Source: Flaccisagitta enflata (Eukaryota; Chaetognatha; Sagittoidea; Aphragmophora). Taken from it: DNA of 64,000 nucleotides. A program made the position numbers and the translations under genes. The notes under the pieces were generated by a model. The model was not told the DNA's origin, did not search any database, and saw only the letters and a list, made by a program, of their open reading frames with translations. This document shows, piece by piece, positions 1-12,800 of the stretch (position 1 is its first letter; every line of letters starts with the position of its first letter). The stretch spans positions 89,032,001-89,096,000 of the forward strand of contig OZ231126.1 of assembly GCA_965153355.1 (NCBI GenBank). The letters are read 5' to 3'.

Positions 1-2921
1 CGGCCGGAAGGACAGTGATGCCATCCTTGTCATGAATCTTAACAAGGAGACAAGCGCTGCTGGAATGGACTGAAAAGCTCCAGTCTGAAAATACGATAAA
101 TGATTTGTTTTTTATGTGTGTGTCTAGGGCAATAATGTAGCCCTTCATATGAACTTTTCCTAGGCAATCTTTCAAGCGTTGAAAGAGCTTTTTGTCCTCC
201 TCGCTAATTTTTGTCCTCCTCGCTAAACTTGTAACTTTCACCCTTTCTAAGTTTGCGAGTAAGAAATCCGGTGAAAGATCTATTCGCCCTAAGTATCTGA
301 GAGAAATAAACAGTCATTTCCGACTATTTTTTGAATTTCCTTCTGAGTGGTGGGGTCAGGGAGTGCCTGGATCGTGTCTATAGTCTTTTTTGCAATGGAA
401 ATTATATTCCCTTTAAAACTATAGCCTAGGTATTCAAAATTGTCGTCTTGACAGAGTATTTTAATCTTAGAGCTACTGAGCAGGAAATTGGCCTCCTTCG
501 AGGCAGAAGAGAACGCGATTGAGATATGCGAGGTGGAAAAGCACAGCGAGTTCTTGATCATTTTTAGCTGGGCGTAAGAGTGTGTGATTACCTATCCCAA
601 GCCCTTTGAGTCTGTCAATGTCTGTTGGTGTCTGACAAAGAATGTCATCCGCGTACACATGGCAGGCGTGAGGAATGATCTTTTCTTTGTCTTTGTTCTC
701 AGGCTTTTTCGTCAGTCCGTCGACGATCATCTTATCAAGAACATTTCGATCGGTGGAAATTGGAAGAGCCATCGCCTCGTCGAAAAGCCTTCGCCCGGCG
801 CCCATTTTATGGACCTCGGGCTGAGTACCTCCTTCTCTCAATCTCTCTCTCTCAAAACTCTCTCGATTCTGCTTCGATCGGATCATCGTTGGATCGGGTT
901 CGATTCTCTCTCTCTCTTTCGGGCCTCCGCGATCCTCTTCCCTCGGACTCCTCTTCCCCATCGAGCAAGGATTCTCTCCTCCTCTCTCTTCGAAGCGCTT
1001 CTTTGCAGCGGCTCGTCGCTCAGCGTCAACTTCATCCTCATTCATTTGACGGTAAGCTTGCTTGAAGCGGTCGAAGGACAGAGCAGCAGGAATGTTGTTC
1101 TGTCTTTCGACCGCGTGACTGCTGACTTTTTGATTACATCTTGCTGATTCAGCACATCCTTGAGGAATGCTGCTGAGCCAGGCTATGGGCACGCCCACGA
1201 CGCAGGTTTCGAAGGCGAATAAACGCTTCGCAGCCTCCGTCGCACGCGTTTGATCATATGCCCGTTTTAAGTCACAACAGGTTTTGAGGGAGTTAGCTTC
1301 AATCTTTGAGAGGGTCTCGAAAATGGTTGGGGGATCAGGGTGGGGAGAGCGGTAGAGCATCCCAGAGATAGTTGAGGAATCGACGACGCAACGAAAGACG
1401 GACTCGAGCGCTGACGTCGACATGGCGTCAAGTGAGGCCTTGTCGACGGGACGTTTGACCTTAGTTTGAGGCTTTAGGACAACTAGGAACCGATGCATCG
1501 CCACCGGTCGGGCGGTGGCAGGTTCCACAATACCTGATTCCATCATTATTTTGGTCAGGCGTTCAGCCACATGGCGCCTCAAACCGGAAACGGGTTTGGC
1601 GCGCACTTGGATCTGAAGCTCTTTGGGGTATATGGCGTCAAGGCAAAAAGTGGTCGTGCCTACGCGTAGGTGCGAGCTTTGACCCGAGAATGCACCTCTG
1701 CGCATCATCAGGAGGTCATTGACATCCTGACGGTGCTGGGGAGGGACAGCGTCAATCTGATCTTTAAAATTCTCCAAGACGCGATCAAGGGTCCAAAAAT
1801 CAGCTCTCTCTTGCCTTACTTTTTTGAGTTCCTCTTTCTCTTCGGCTGTTAGGACGCGCCTTGTGAGATAGAGAATAATGCAGTTGAAATCAATAGGGGA
1901 ATTAGGGCCCATATGCTCAGCTAATTCCTCCGGGCTGGCACCATAATAGAACTCATGTAAGGCCTGCCATTTCTTCTTATTTCCTTCCCTAATAGCTTCC
2001 GCCTCTTTTTCTTCTCCCACAAACATCACAGGTTGGAGCGTGCGAATGCCATTGACTTTGGCTACATCTTCGAGTTCCGGCGGCAACAACGGGGCAAGGA
2101 ACCCAAAGGCGCCGTCAGTCGGTAGGTGCACAGCATCCTCTTTAGCAGATTGTGGGTATTCGACGAATACTTTGGTGCCAAAACATTCTCCTTTCAATCA
2201 TTCTCCTTTCAATTTTAGTCGGTAGATCTGTACTACTCGGTCGGCAGGTTTTAGGCCCATTTTCTCATATTCAGGGGGGAATTCCATGAACATGACATCA
2301 CCATTGTCTACATTTCCGCCTTGAGACAAATCTAGTTTTAGGCCCAAAAAATAGCTGTCTCCGCGTCGGAAAGACACACCCTTTTCAATAAGGAGGGGGA
2401 TTTTCTCCATGTTTATCGTTTCTGATTGCAATGAGTTAATCTGATCAGAAAGATCGAATCTGTGAATTGGGTGTGCGATGCCATCGAGTATGAAGGCATT
2501 GTTGGCAGCATCAAGAGATATGGATAGGGATTTGAGACAGTCATACCCAATGAGACCGTTATAATTCGATTCCCCATCATATACTAAAAAGTTGACGCTT
2601 TTTTTAACGCCCGTTCCAAAGTCAACAAAGGCTTGAACTCGATGTAACAGTTTCATGGCATTGCCAGTAAATGAACAAGCGGATACAGAATGGGGCAGGG
2701 GCACAAAGTCAAGACCCGATTGATCGAGCCATCTTTTTGATAAGAGGGAGAGCGTTGAACCGCTATCCATTAGCGTCTGAAGCACTACTCCTGCCCTTGC
2801 TGGGGCATGTTTCCGGTCAAAAACACGCAGTTTGGCAAACGGTAACATGCCGGATACAAGATTGACCACATCTCGTTTTTTAACCATGCAGATTTTGTTT
2901 GTTTTTTCACTCAGGTCATCG
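1..2921 (-). pseudogene. pol: Partial pol of a third element A copy (A''), disrupted
   Basis: Colinear with 48,231-51,116 of the intact pol in the right-hand element, in the same orientation. Reading leftward it encodes the second protease-like domain (DSGS motif), the RT fingers and palm with motif B, and the YADD region, then runs off the window. It is broken by a 15-bp tandem duplication at 2,184-2,213 that brings in a TGA, single extra bases near 318 and 498, and a 19-bp tandem duplication at 189-226. It ends abruptly at about 2,921, where sequence of the oppositely oriented A' copy begins. It shares a small RT-insert variant (near 832-842) with the A' copy (3,232-3,242) that the right arm lacks, so the two left copies are closer to each other there. 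Non-functional as it stands. Confidence 0.85.
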
Positions 2922-2930
2922 GTGTTAAGA
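2919..2930. other. Head-to-head junction of two pol fragments
   Basis: Minus-oriented pol sequence equivalent to about 51,116 stops at 2,921, and plus-oriented pol sequence equivalent to about 49,346 starts at about 2,928. A few bases between them match neither parent alignment. Positions 1-1,130 and 2,928-4,060 are therefore inverted copies of the same pol segment around a loop of about 1.8 kb. This is the outer end of the left palindrome arm. Confidence 0.75.
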
Positions 2931-5900
2931 TGTAATCAAAAGTCCTTGATCAGGTGAAAGACAGAACAACATTCCTGCTGCTCTGTCCTTCGACCGCTTC
3001 AAGCAAGCTTACCGTCAAATGAATGAGGATGAAGTTGACGCTGAGCGACGAGCCGCTGCAAAGAAGCGTTTCGAAGAGAGAGGAGGAGAGAATCCTTGCT
3101 CGATGGGGAAGAGGAGTCCGAGGGAAGAGGATCGCGGAGGCTCAAAAGAGAGAGAGAGAATCGAACCCGATCCAACGATGATCCGATCGAAGCAGAATCG
3201 AGAGAGTTTTGAGAGAGAGAGATTGAGAGAAGGAGGTACTCAGCCCGAAGTCCATAAAATGGGCGCAGGGCGAAGGCTTTTCGACGAGGCGATGGCGCTT
3301 CGGCGATGGCGCTTCCAATTTCCACCGATCGAAATGTTCTTGATAAGATGATCGTCGAAGGATTGACGAAAAAGCCTGAGAACAAAGGCAAAGAAAAGAT
3401 CATTCCTCACGCCTGCCATGTATACGCAGATGACATTCTTTGTCAGACACCAACAGACATTGACAGACTCAAAGGGCTTGGGATAGATAATCACACACTC
3501 TTACGCCCAGCTAAACTAAAAATGATCAAGAACTCGCGGTGCTTTTCCACCTCGCATATCTCAATCGCGTTCTCTTCTGCCTCGAGGAGGCCAATTTCCT
3601 GCTCAGTAGCTCTAAGATTAAAATACTCTGTCAGGACGACAATTTTGAATACCTAGGCTATAGTTTTAAAGGGAATATAATTTCCATTGCAAAAAAGACT
3701 ATTGACACGATCCAGGCACTCCCTGACCCCACCACCCAGAAGGAAATTCAAAAAATAGTCGGAATGACTGTTTATTTCTCTCAGATACTTAGGGCGAACA
3801 GATCTTTCACTGGATTTCTTACTCGCAAGCTTAGGAAGGGTGAAAGTTACAAGTTTACCGAGGAGGACAAAAAGCTCTTTCAACGCTTGAAAGATTGCCT
3901 AGGAAAAGTTCATATGAAGGGCTACATTATTGCCCTAGACACACACATAAAAAACAAATCATTTATCGTATTTTCAGACTGGAGCTTTTCAGTCCATTCC
4001 AGCAGCGCTTGTCTCCTTGTTAAGATTCATGACAAGGATGGCATCACTGTCCTTCCGGCCGTCGCTGAGTCGCGAACTCTTAGCGACTCTCTCAGGGCCA
4101 AAGGCAGCAGTCTTTGCGAGATGGGGGCCCTCATAAGCGCCCTTCATCATTTACGCCCTATCCTTTTTCTTGCGCCTTTTGTCGTGTATGTCGACAACTT
4201 GGCCCTCTGTTTCCTGATGAATAGACGCTTCGCGACAAACGCAGCACTGGACTCAAATGTCGCGCAGCGTCTACTCTTATCAGTAGAGGACCTATATTTT
4301 CAATGTAAATTTGTGCCCTCAGAACTGCAACTGTGTGACGGACTATCGCGAATCAAACTTGAAACAGGCAAAAGTGTTGATGAGCTACTCACCAACTCTA
4401 ATCGGTTGGCCGATTTTGACTATGTCGAAAGTATGCTTCGGCCAGGCAAAGATAAAGAGAACGAAACTCAGTTTTTCGAAAGAAGCGAACGCAATATCGA
4501 TATGATTCGGCGGTTGGAAACTGAAATGGGTGACACACGTGAAGACTTGTACGAGTTATTCAAGCGGACACACTTTCACACCCGCACCAAAGCTGTTTCA
4601 TCCATCATCGACCAAATCTCACCTCCTTTCGATGACCCGAAGTTGGCCGATTGGCCGATGAGAGAGACGGTGGTTGTCGGGCACTTGTTGATCGCGAGAG
4701 AGAGACCGAGCCCGCGAAGATGAGAGAGACCGAAGTCATTGAGGAGAGGAGAGAGAGAGCCGATCCTTCTTTTGACCGAGAGCGAGCCGATCCTTCTTTT
4801 GACCGAGAGAGAGCCGATCCTTCCTTTGACCGAGAGACTGACCCGCATGATGAAAAGGCCGATGCCAATGTCCGTGTCGATCTCGATGAATGTTTGGGCG
4901 ATTCGCCTTTGTCACTCGATCGCTGCAAAGAGAACGGGAGAAAGGGCGAAAGTACATCAGTGAAAAAGCTAGTGGTCAATGAACTAGACTTCACCAAACT
5001 CACTTCCCCCCGTGATCGCAAAACCGGTCCAAGCAAGACCGACCAATTGTCACCCAGTCACACCCAACCACAACACACTCGACCCGTCGGACAAATGACC
5101 CAGGAAGAGCTGATAGACATTTACAATCAAAAGCCGGTCATTCCTGAGTATCAGTCTTCAGATTTCGAAGTTCTTCCTGTGTTGCAGCTCAAGGAAGAAA
5201 AGCAAAGGGTACCGACGGACGAATATGTCGAGACTCCGTACGAATATCGAACAGACATGATTGACATGCTACTTAGATCAAATTCAAACGATCGTTCAGC
5301 TCTAAGTCGAAGAGGGCAAATTGCAGCAAGACAAGACAGCCTTCTCATCGCTCGCACGCCTGATCTTGTTGCAACAATCATACATGACACACCCGACGGC
5401 ATTTTAAGCGATGGGTTTGGGCATGAACAATCAACAGTCTTAGATTATCTCAGTGAGCTAAATTTCATTTCGGACACAGTAGGGCCCCAAGATCCCACTC
5501 CCCTTTTTGGTTCATATCAAGAAGCGCACAGAAGCGCACGAACATTTCAAAAAAGGGCGCCTTGCTGATGAAATAAGATGTCAGTACAAATTCTTTCTCA
5601 GTTGCCAATCACGTGACCTGGACATGCGGACAATCAGACTGCTTCTCAAAAATGAATTGAGCATGCAAGATGACTCAGTCGACATCATCAGAAAAACCAG
5701 TCGATTGGCCCATGTTCTAATTGACGACTATGACTCACTCTTTCTTTTTCAAGACCTCATTTTCAGACTGGTCTTTCCCGTTAAGGGCCATAAGGCCAGA
5801 GCCCTTTTAGTTCTCAGCCCCCCTGACCTCGCAAGGATTTCACAGCGCCATCACGCCCTTGCACATAGAGGTTCGCTGTACACATACACAGTATTAGCCA

Positions 5901-7725
5901 ACAGATACTACACAGTAAACATGTATCAAACCATTCTCGACACTTGCAAAAGTTGCGCAACTTGCGCAGAATTTCACTTGAATAAGAAAAAGATCGCTAC
6001 GAATCTGACTAATGTGCTTGATCTCAGCTCCATTAGCCAAATCGCATGTGATCTGAAAGGGCCCCTAGAAAGGGCCCCTAGTACCCCCAGCAACAAAAAA
6101 GGGAACCCCTGGGATGAAAAAAGAACTAGAAAATTCTGGATCCTATGTTTGGTTAACCCTATCACTGGTTTGAACCAGTTCTTCTATCTCCCAGACAAAA
6201 AAGCCTCAACCGTGGTACGCACCATTTATGAAAAGTACTTAAGGTTCCACTCAGGCATTACTACCATCCAGATGGACGAGGGCGGGGAATTTACGGCGTC
6301 ACTAAACGCCGAATTATCGAGTTTGATGAAGTTTTCTCTTAAGTTCACTTGCAAGTCAATGCAAGTCAAATCCCCGTGCCAACCGGGCTGAACGGTCAGT
6401 CGGTCGGTTGTCACACCTTCTCAAGTCAGTCTGTCAAGGCTCAGACCTAAACATCAAGAACAAACTGACAGACCTATCCATCATTTGCAATTCTGTGTAC
6501 ATGTCTGAAATAAGCGGACTGGCAGCCAATGACGCCCATGGTTGTTCCAATGGTGACGCCATGGTGTACGGACCGTCCATCCTTTGTGAGAAGGAAGACT
6601 ACAAACACAAAGGAACACACTGGACTGACGTAGCAGACAGCATGAGAGAGATAATCAAGATCATCAGAGAACATTACAACTGTTTTGTCTCTCTCAAACG
6701 ATCAAACTTGCATACCTTTGAATCACTAAACATCAAGCAAGGGGACATCATATACTTCCGCACATATTCAAAGGCACACCCCATTGCAATCGGTCTGTCC
6801 ACACTTTGTCCGTCATGGTCTTTGGGGCGAGTGGAAAAAGTGCTCTCACGTTCAGCTGCAATCATCAAAAATCTAAACACAGAAGCACGCGTCAGACGTC
6901 ATCTCTCAGACATTCACCCAGTTTGGGACAAATCCGATTGGGCTTTGTCCAGTGACTGGCAGACTAATTTCACAGCTTACCATCGCGAGAAGGCCGGTCT
7001 TGATCTTGACAATGCGAAGACGGCTGAAGAACGGGACTTGGAGGCCGTTAAAGTCAAATCCGCCCTCCAAAGGCAAAGATGCGAGAATGATGAGACGATG
7101 GACGAACGAGAGACGCCGAGGCACGCGATTCGATAAATCCAAAAGTGCGATGAATTTAGGGCGTGAAAACGGCGATAAATCCATGGAAATGTCCGAAAGG
7201 AAAAGTGGAAAGTCTGTCCACTTTGAGAAATTCGATGAGAAGAGTGCAAGAAGTGAGAGATCCGAGAGAGTTAGAGTCCGCAATCACATGGAGAGTGATG
7301 TAAAACACGCAAGGGTCCGAGATAATCCGAAGAAAAAAGATGGAGTCCACACGAGGGATAATATGAGTTTGGTAGGAAATGACGGATCGGTCACGAGTCG
7401 ATCTTCGAGGGGCAAACTGAAGCCCCGCGGTCACGATGCGCCTGCGCAGCGTAGTCGCGACGAGAACGACGACGATGATTCTGTCGATGATCGATCGAAG
7501 CAAAAACTGAAGCCCCGAAGACACGATGCGCCTGCACAGCTTGGTCTCGGAGGCAGATCGAAGGACAAACTGAAGCCAAGCAAACACAATGCGCATGTGC
7601 AGCGTGGCCTCGATGATGATGATGATGACGACACATCCCATGATAGTCTTTTGAGTGATAAAAGTGTGAAAGTTCGCCGTTCGAAGCGCCTCTCTCGAAA
7701 GGCAAAGGTGAACTATCGAGAGTGA
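2928..7725 (+). pseudogene. pol: Element A' pol, 5'-truncated and frameshifted
   Basis: Plus-strand counterpart of the 3' two thirds of the intact pol at 44,606-51,988. It runs from inside the RT domain (just after motif B) through YADD, RNase H, the long charged linker, the integrase zinc and catalytic regions, and the basic tail. The frame is broken by short tandem duplications at 3,288-3,315 (14 bp), 3,511-3,520 (5 bp), 4,643-4,658 (8 bp), 5,520-5,539 (10 bp) and 6,350-6,369 (10 bp), and by a 10-bp insertion at 7,111-7,120. The integrase is cut between the second Asp and the Glu of its catalytic triad. The right arm shows one copy at each site. This copy cannot make a working polyprotein. 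Confidence 0.9.
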
Positions 7726-7951
7726 GCATCAATCTTTGATCACCCAATGTAAATATGTATACACTCTAGATAGTAATGTAGTTTATTCATTCAATTAAAT
7801 GTAGTTTGTTCGTCAATTCACCTGTAATTGCAATCTCATATTATCAAAATTTCAAACCTTCGTTGAGAAAAACTTCAAAGCACGATGTCAATCGAAAATA
7901 AAAAATGCACACTATCGATTGATTCATCCAAATGTCCGTACAAAACTCCCC

Positions 7952-10714
7952 TCATGGGAAACGCTGAAAAAGGTCAAACTCAGTGCGAAACTTCTTGAGT
8001 GACGCATCCAGGTCGGAAAATAGATAAAATGCCCCGATGGGCAAACGTTGAGGGACGCGGATGGACGCCAAGTAATAAAATTGATGTAGCTGAGGGAAGT
8101 GCATTTGACGATGGTCGAAGCAATAGTCACACGCGAATTTCGTATCAGCAATCTGTTTTAACATCTCCCGGAGAGTCTCCAAGTACGTCAGATTGATAAC
8201 GCCTTCCCTGATAGAGCAATTAACATTCAATTACTTCATGTCATACACAATAATGTCATGTCATGTCTAGGCCAAATGTAGGTACCTGGTCTTTTGGCAG
8301 ATTCGATATTGACACATGGCAACAGCTTGTCCGACAACCTTGTTCAATTCCTGACATCCGTAGCATCCGTACTTGCCATCTGATAAGATAAATCCTAATA
8401 TTAGTACAATAGCATACAAACAAGGGATGACTAACCCATATAATTCTTGATCACTGACCTGAAGTGAAACAGATGGCCGATAGATTCCAATCAATTCGCT
8501 CGTCCTGTGGCATGATCTTTGATGTGTAGAAGCGAATGCCGAGCTTCATGCAACGTTCGTATTGAAGCATCAGGGACATCAAAATAAGGACGACGTAACC
8601 CGGGGTGACGCATTCGAACGTAAACAGAGTGTAGAACCAGTAACCGAAAGCAACCACGAAAAGGGCCTTTCCGACAACTGGAAAGTTCAATGATAATTAA
8701 TCAATAGAGCATGAATGATTAATGACGAATAACTGCCACTGTTGTCTGTCTATTTTCTGTTTTTGTCTGTCCTAAAATGACTCACCGCTTGTCAGAAGAC
8801 GGTTGATTGATTGAACCAAACAATACATGGTGTATTGCTTGACTGAATGCTTCCGTGAAAAGAAATTTCGGTAGGCATCGAGAAGACCGGGGAAAACTTT
8901 TAGAGATTCTGTAACAGGAAAAGAAATAAAGATTGTTATCAGAATGAGAGAAATGAGGTTTCGATCGATCGAAGCAGATCAATCGAAGCATTCAGATCGG
9001 ATGAATGGAATAACAAATGTGACAAATCTGACCGATTTGACCGAATGACCGTTATGACCGATCATCACTTACTAGCGATGACAATTTTACTATAAAAACG
9101 AACCACTCATCGATGCTGATACCATTCTTTCCCATACGATCATACTTTCAAGCGATCATAAAAATTTCATCATACGAACAATCTGAAACGAAAAATAGTC
9201 ATTTTCGGATACTATATGACAAACGGTTTTTATAACTGTGTTGTGAAATAGTGAAAATGGCAGACAACAACAACAACAACAACAACGAAGAACAACGCCA
9301 ACAACAAATAGTCACAGACTGCTCACCAACTTTCTGTGCCTGCGACCCAAGCTTGGATCGTTGTCAACAAGGATTTGTAAATAATCGAATCCAAGCTTGG
9401 GCCGATGAAGCGCACGGATTTCACACATACCGTGTGCAACAACGCATTGACGCATCAGTACAGAACGTCTATCATGAGGAGTCAACTTCCAACATCAGAC
9501 GGCACCTCATGGCAAGTCGTTTCTCAACAAATCAAAATCCAGCGTCAATGTGGGGCAGGTTTCAAAGAAACCTCCGGGCAAATCGAGAGAACTCGGTTCT
9601 GTCCAGGCGAAGACCACACAACATGGCCTCTCGCCCCTTCGGCATTCTGGTGCCGGAGCAAGCTGCCGAGGGCCCGCTTCAACATCTAGCGGCCCCTAAA
9701 GGTCAAGACTATCTGGCCAAAGACGCAGATCTGGTCTGTGACCACGCCAACGGATTCTGTATTTCGGGAGACTCGAACAGCAGCAATTAGTTGGAACAAT
9801 CGCGCAAACGGCAGAAATAATTTGTGTTTTAGCGTTTACTGTAAATATTGTTGTATCAGCATTGATGAATCGTTCGACTAAAATGCTCATTTGCATATTG
9901 CTGTAAATATGTTTTCGTCTCTTTAGAAAAACAAAAGACACTCAAACCCCAAAAATGTTCAGAAAAATAACTTTCAGTATAAAGAGTAAACATTCTTAAG
10001 ATATAACACAATGCATAATGCATAATTCAATGACATTTGAACTCAATGTGCAGATACACGTTTTTAATACAGCAATAATCATCCGAATTTGAGTGAAAGT
10101 AACTCTATCAACGAATCATTATCACAAACACCCAGAAAAGTCGACAGCGTCGCATATACATTTAATGGTCTCCTTGAGAAAAACTACTCAAAATATGGAG
10201 ACCTAAAAAACAACTATTCACCTGTATCATACGACGTGCATTCACCATCGTTGACGTTCGAATCCGGGCTGCTCGAGAGAGTGTTGATGTAGTTGACGCG
10301 ACGCCGAACGCGCCGACCGCTGCTGTCGCTTCCATCCAACGGTTCGCTTTGTTCACTGCCGCTTGACGACGATCCACGACGACCCTTGTTTGCACTACGA
10401 TACCCGCGCATGAATGAGCTACGACGATCGGCCTGGCGACGACGGCGGCGACGACCAGAGGAAAGAGATTCTTTCAACTCGCGCCACTCCTCCCACTCCT
10501 TCTCATCCGAGACATAGGGACTATCTCGAGCGCGCGCCTCATCCTCTTTTTGACCGGCGTCATTGCCACGCGGCGCGACGTTAGCCTTTTTATTTGCTCG
10601 AGGTTTCGCTTTGTTGTAATCGTTATAATCCACAGTCGCATCGCTGTCATTTCCGGCGGCGCCGTCGTTGACTAATTGACGCTTCTCTTTCGGAACGGCT
10701 CCGGCAGTAGCCAT
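7952..10714 (-). CDS. Antisense cargo gene X', left copy (5 exons)
   Basis: Left-arm copy of gene X, antisense to the pol and env of A'. Exons in coding order are 10,714-10,222, 8,908-8,786, 8,677-8,459, 8,379-8,286 and 8,207-7,952. All four introns have GT-AG ends in the same phases as the right copy. Total coding length is 1,185 nt, giving 394 aa. Exon 1 encodes a hydrophilic region rich in Arg, Ser and Asp with a six-Arg run. Exon 3 carries two hydrophobic stretches. Exons 4 and 5 contain CX2C pairs. The frame is intact although the adjacent pol copy is frameshifted, and only a few residues differ from the right copy, such as Val/Ile and Leu/Phe at the start of exon 3. No family recognised. 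Confidence 0.72.
9091..9097 (+). promoter_or_regulatory. TATA-like box upstream of Z'
   Basis: TATAAAA lies about 160 bp before the Z' ATG on the same strand. The mirror site in the right arm is at 43,234-43,240 on the minus strand. It could give Z its own transcript instead of relying on the LTR. Support is motif and position only. Confidence 0.35.
9257..9790 (+). CDS. Cargo ORF Z', left copy (shortened C-terminus)
   Basis: Single-exon ORF on the A' sense strand, lying within the first intron of antisense gene X'. It encodes 177 aa from the ATG at 9,257, beginning with a run of Asn followed by a Gln/Glu-rich stretch, then a Cys-containing segment (CACDP) and an Arg-rich middle. A T at the stop position makes it about ten residues shorter than the right-arm copy. 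Other differences from the right copy are scattered substitutions. No family recognised. A separate upstream GTG two codons earlier is in frame, but the ATG is the natural start. Confidence 0.5.
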   Translation: MADNNNNNNNEEQRQQQIVTDCSPTFCACDPSLDRCQQGFVNNRIQAWADEAHGFHTYRVQQRIDASVQNVYHEESTSNIRRHLMASRFSTNQNPASMWGRFQRNLRANRENSVLSRRRPHNMASRPFGILVPEQAAEGPLQHLAAPKGQDYLAKDADLVCDHANGFCISGDSNSSN

Positions 10715-11328
10715 ATTATCGCAAAATCTGACGATTTTAGAAAATATAAGTTGAGAATTTTGAGAAGCTTCCAAAACCACAAGTGATGACTGCTGTTTGA
10801 ATGAATGAATGAGGTAAAGACGATTCATTGATTAAGTAACAGGGGGGATGAAGAGCCCGGAGGGAAGAAGAATATAAAAATTTTTAAATTATTTCAATGA
10901 AGAGCACTTATAAGGAAGAGGAACATGTGCATAAAAGGATTTCAACCCCTCTCGGCCTCTAACCTCCGATCCTGATTTGGCCGTGATCATTGAGCTTGCC
11001 TTGGTCAATCACCCCAAGTCCTGTTCTCCGCCTCGTGGTTAAATCGATTGCCCATATCATCAAAATCATAAATCTCTCGAATTGCAGACTTTTATGAGTT
11101 TTTGGCAAATCTCTACTCATGATCAACGACTCACCACGTTCACATGGGTATTACTAAGCAATAAATCTGTCTCTCCTTTGGCTTGTCTGAGACTAAAAGT
11201 TAATTGAAGCCAATATAAATTTAAAAGAAAACAAAAACAAACATAACATAAATGAAAAACAAAACAATAATAATAACAAACAAGGAAGGAGGCCTTCCCG
11301 GCCAACGGCTCCCGTCTATCTATCACTC

Positions 11329-11332
<4 letters not shown>

Positions 11333-11395
<63 letters not shown>
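11333..11395. repeat. (CT)n microsatellite
   Basis: About 60 bp of CT dinucleotides between X' and Y'. The equivalent tract in the right arm (40,961-41,009) is shorter and its flanks differ, so this is a fast-changing spot between the arms. Confidence 0.9.
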
Positions 11396-11398
<3 letters not shown>

Positions 11399-11552
11399 AT
11401 TTTCTCTCTCTCTCCTTCATTTCCTTTCTCTCTCTCTCATGTTATTCTTTTGTCATTTGCGATTGTTATTTTTTCCAAATCTTTCAACATTGTCTCTTTC
11501 TTTCTCTTTTGTTGTCTCTTTCTTTCTTTTTGTCCATTCTTTTTGTTCCTCC

Positions 11553-12800
11553 TTAGACGGGCGTCACACGGCCACTTCCGGTCGAGGCGCTGGCGCTGTC
11601 GGCTGCCAGGCTGCTGTCGGTGTTGTTGTTGCTGCTGCTGCTGTTGAGGCTGCCGCGTTTTGCCGCCGCCTCCTCCGCCTCCTGCAGCTCCACGGCCCCA
11701 ACGGCCAGCCTGTCGAGGGCAGTGTTAAGCGTTGATCTGTGGGCAAAAGGAAGGCAGGGGCAGTTTCAGAATAGTACATAAGAAAGAAAGGCAAGAGAAA
11801 GGACAGGAGAAATTTCTAGTATAACACTTAAAACCTTCACATTGCTTCATTTCACTCACCCCACAGATATCTTCTCGACCACGGAGTCTCCCGAGGATCT
11901 TTGAACAGAGAAGGCTTATACATAACACTCAGCTTCGCATCCAATTTCACTGACGCATTTCATTGCACCCATTTCCCCTTAGTGATACTCACCCTTTTAA
12001 CCACGCTCCCACTCGCTCCCACACGGGGCTTTGGCCCTCCGGCTGGCGCTCCCTTCGCCGTCTAACACATCGAGTCACTGAAGCAATAAAATGAGCAAGA
12101 GGAAACATTTTAGTTTTAATCGATCGACCATAGTGAATAACCCAGACCGACCATTCATGATAACCCAGACTCTTAACCTTAACTCTCCACTTACATTCGG
12201 CAATGGTGAGCCACATGGCCATCGCCAACGCCGCGACGACCAAACTAATGAGCACGTAACTGTCAAAAATAACCCATGATTAATTAACATTTGAATCTGC
12301 CTGTACGAAGACCGACATTACATTTCAAGCCCCGAGACTCCATACTCACATCCATGAGGGGATAGCCGAGGCGGGCTCCTGGGGTGGCGGCCCGTCGCGA
12401 GGGGTGACGGTGGTGTTGCCCCACAGCATCACCCCTGCCCCCTCCGTCACCTCCTCCGCCACTCGACCCAAACAGCGTTTGGCGAGGTCACGAATATTCC
12501 TAATTAAAATACATAGACGCGCTTAAAATACAGACTAAGACTTTACATTCATACCCTACTTATAAAGCAGCAAAACAAGCAAAGCAAAGAAAACACAAAA
12601 AACAAAAGCAAAAATAAACAAGTCTAAAATTACTCTAAAATCACACATAACATTCACTCATACCTACAGACAGACGGACTGACTACTTACTTATTGCCAT
12701 AAGATCGAGAGGCAGAGACAATACACTCGACTTCCGACGCTGACAAATCCGACCGACCGACCGACAAGCCGACCAACGTACTATTGACGACCGACGACAT
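11553..12800 (-). CDS. Antisense cargo gene Y', left copy (6 exons)
   Basis: Left copy of gene Y, antisense to env'. The ATG is the complement of 12,798-12,800, exon 1 runs 12,800-12,691, and the last exon ends with a TAA at 11,553-11,555 (TGA in the right copy). The internal exons match those of the right arm with GT-AG boundaries, and the frame stays open throughout. It encodes about 210 aa with one hydrophobic segment (encoded by exon 3), a basic stretch just after it, and an Ala/Glu-rich helical C-terminal region ending in a Ser/Asn-rich tail. Several amino-acid changes separate it from the right copy (for example Asp for Tyr early in exon 2), yet no stop or frameshift has appeared. No family recognised. 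Confidence 0.68.
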
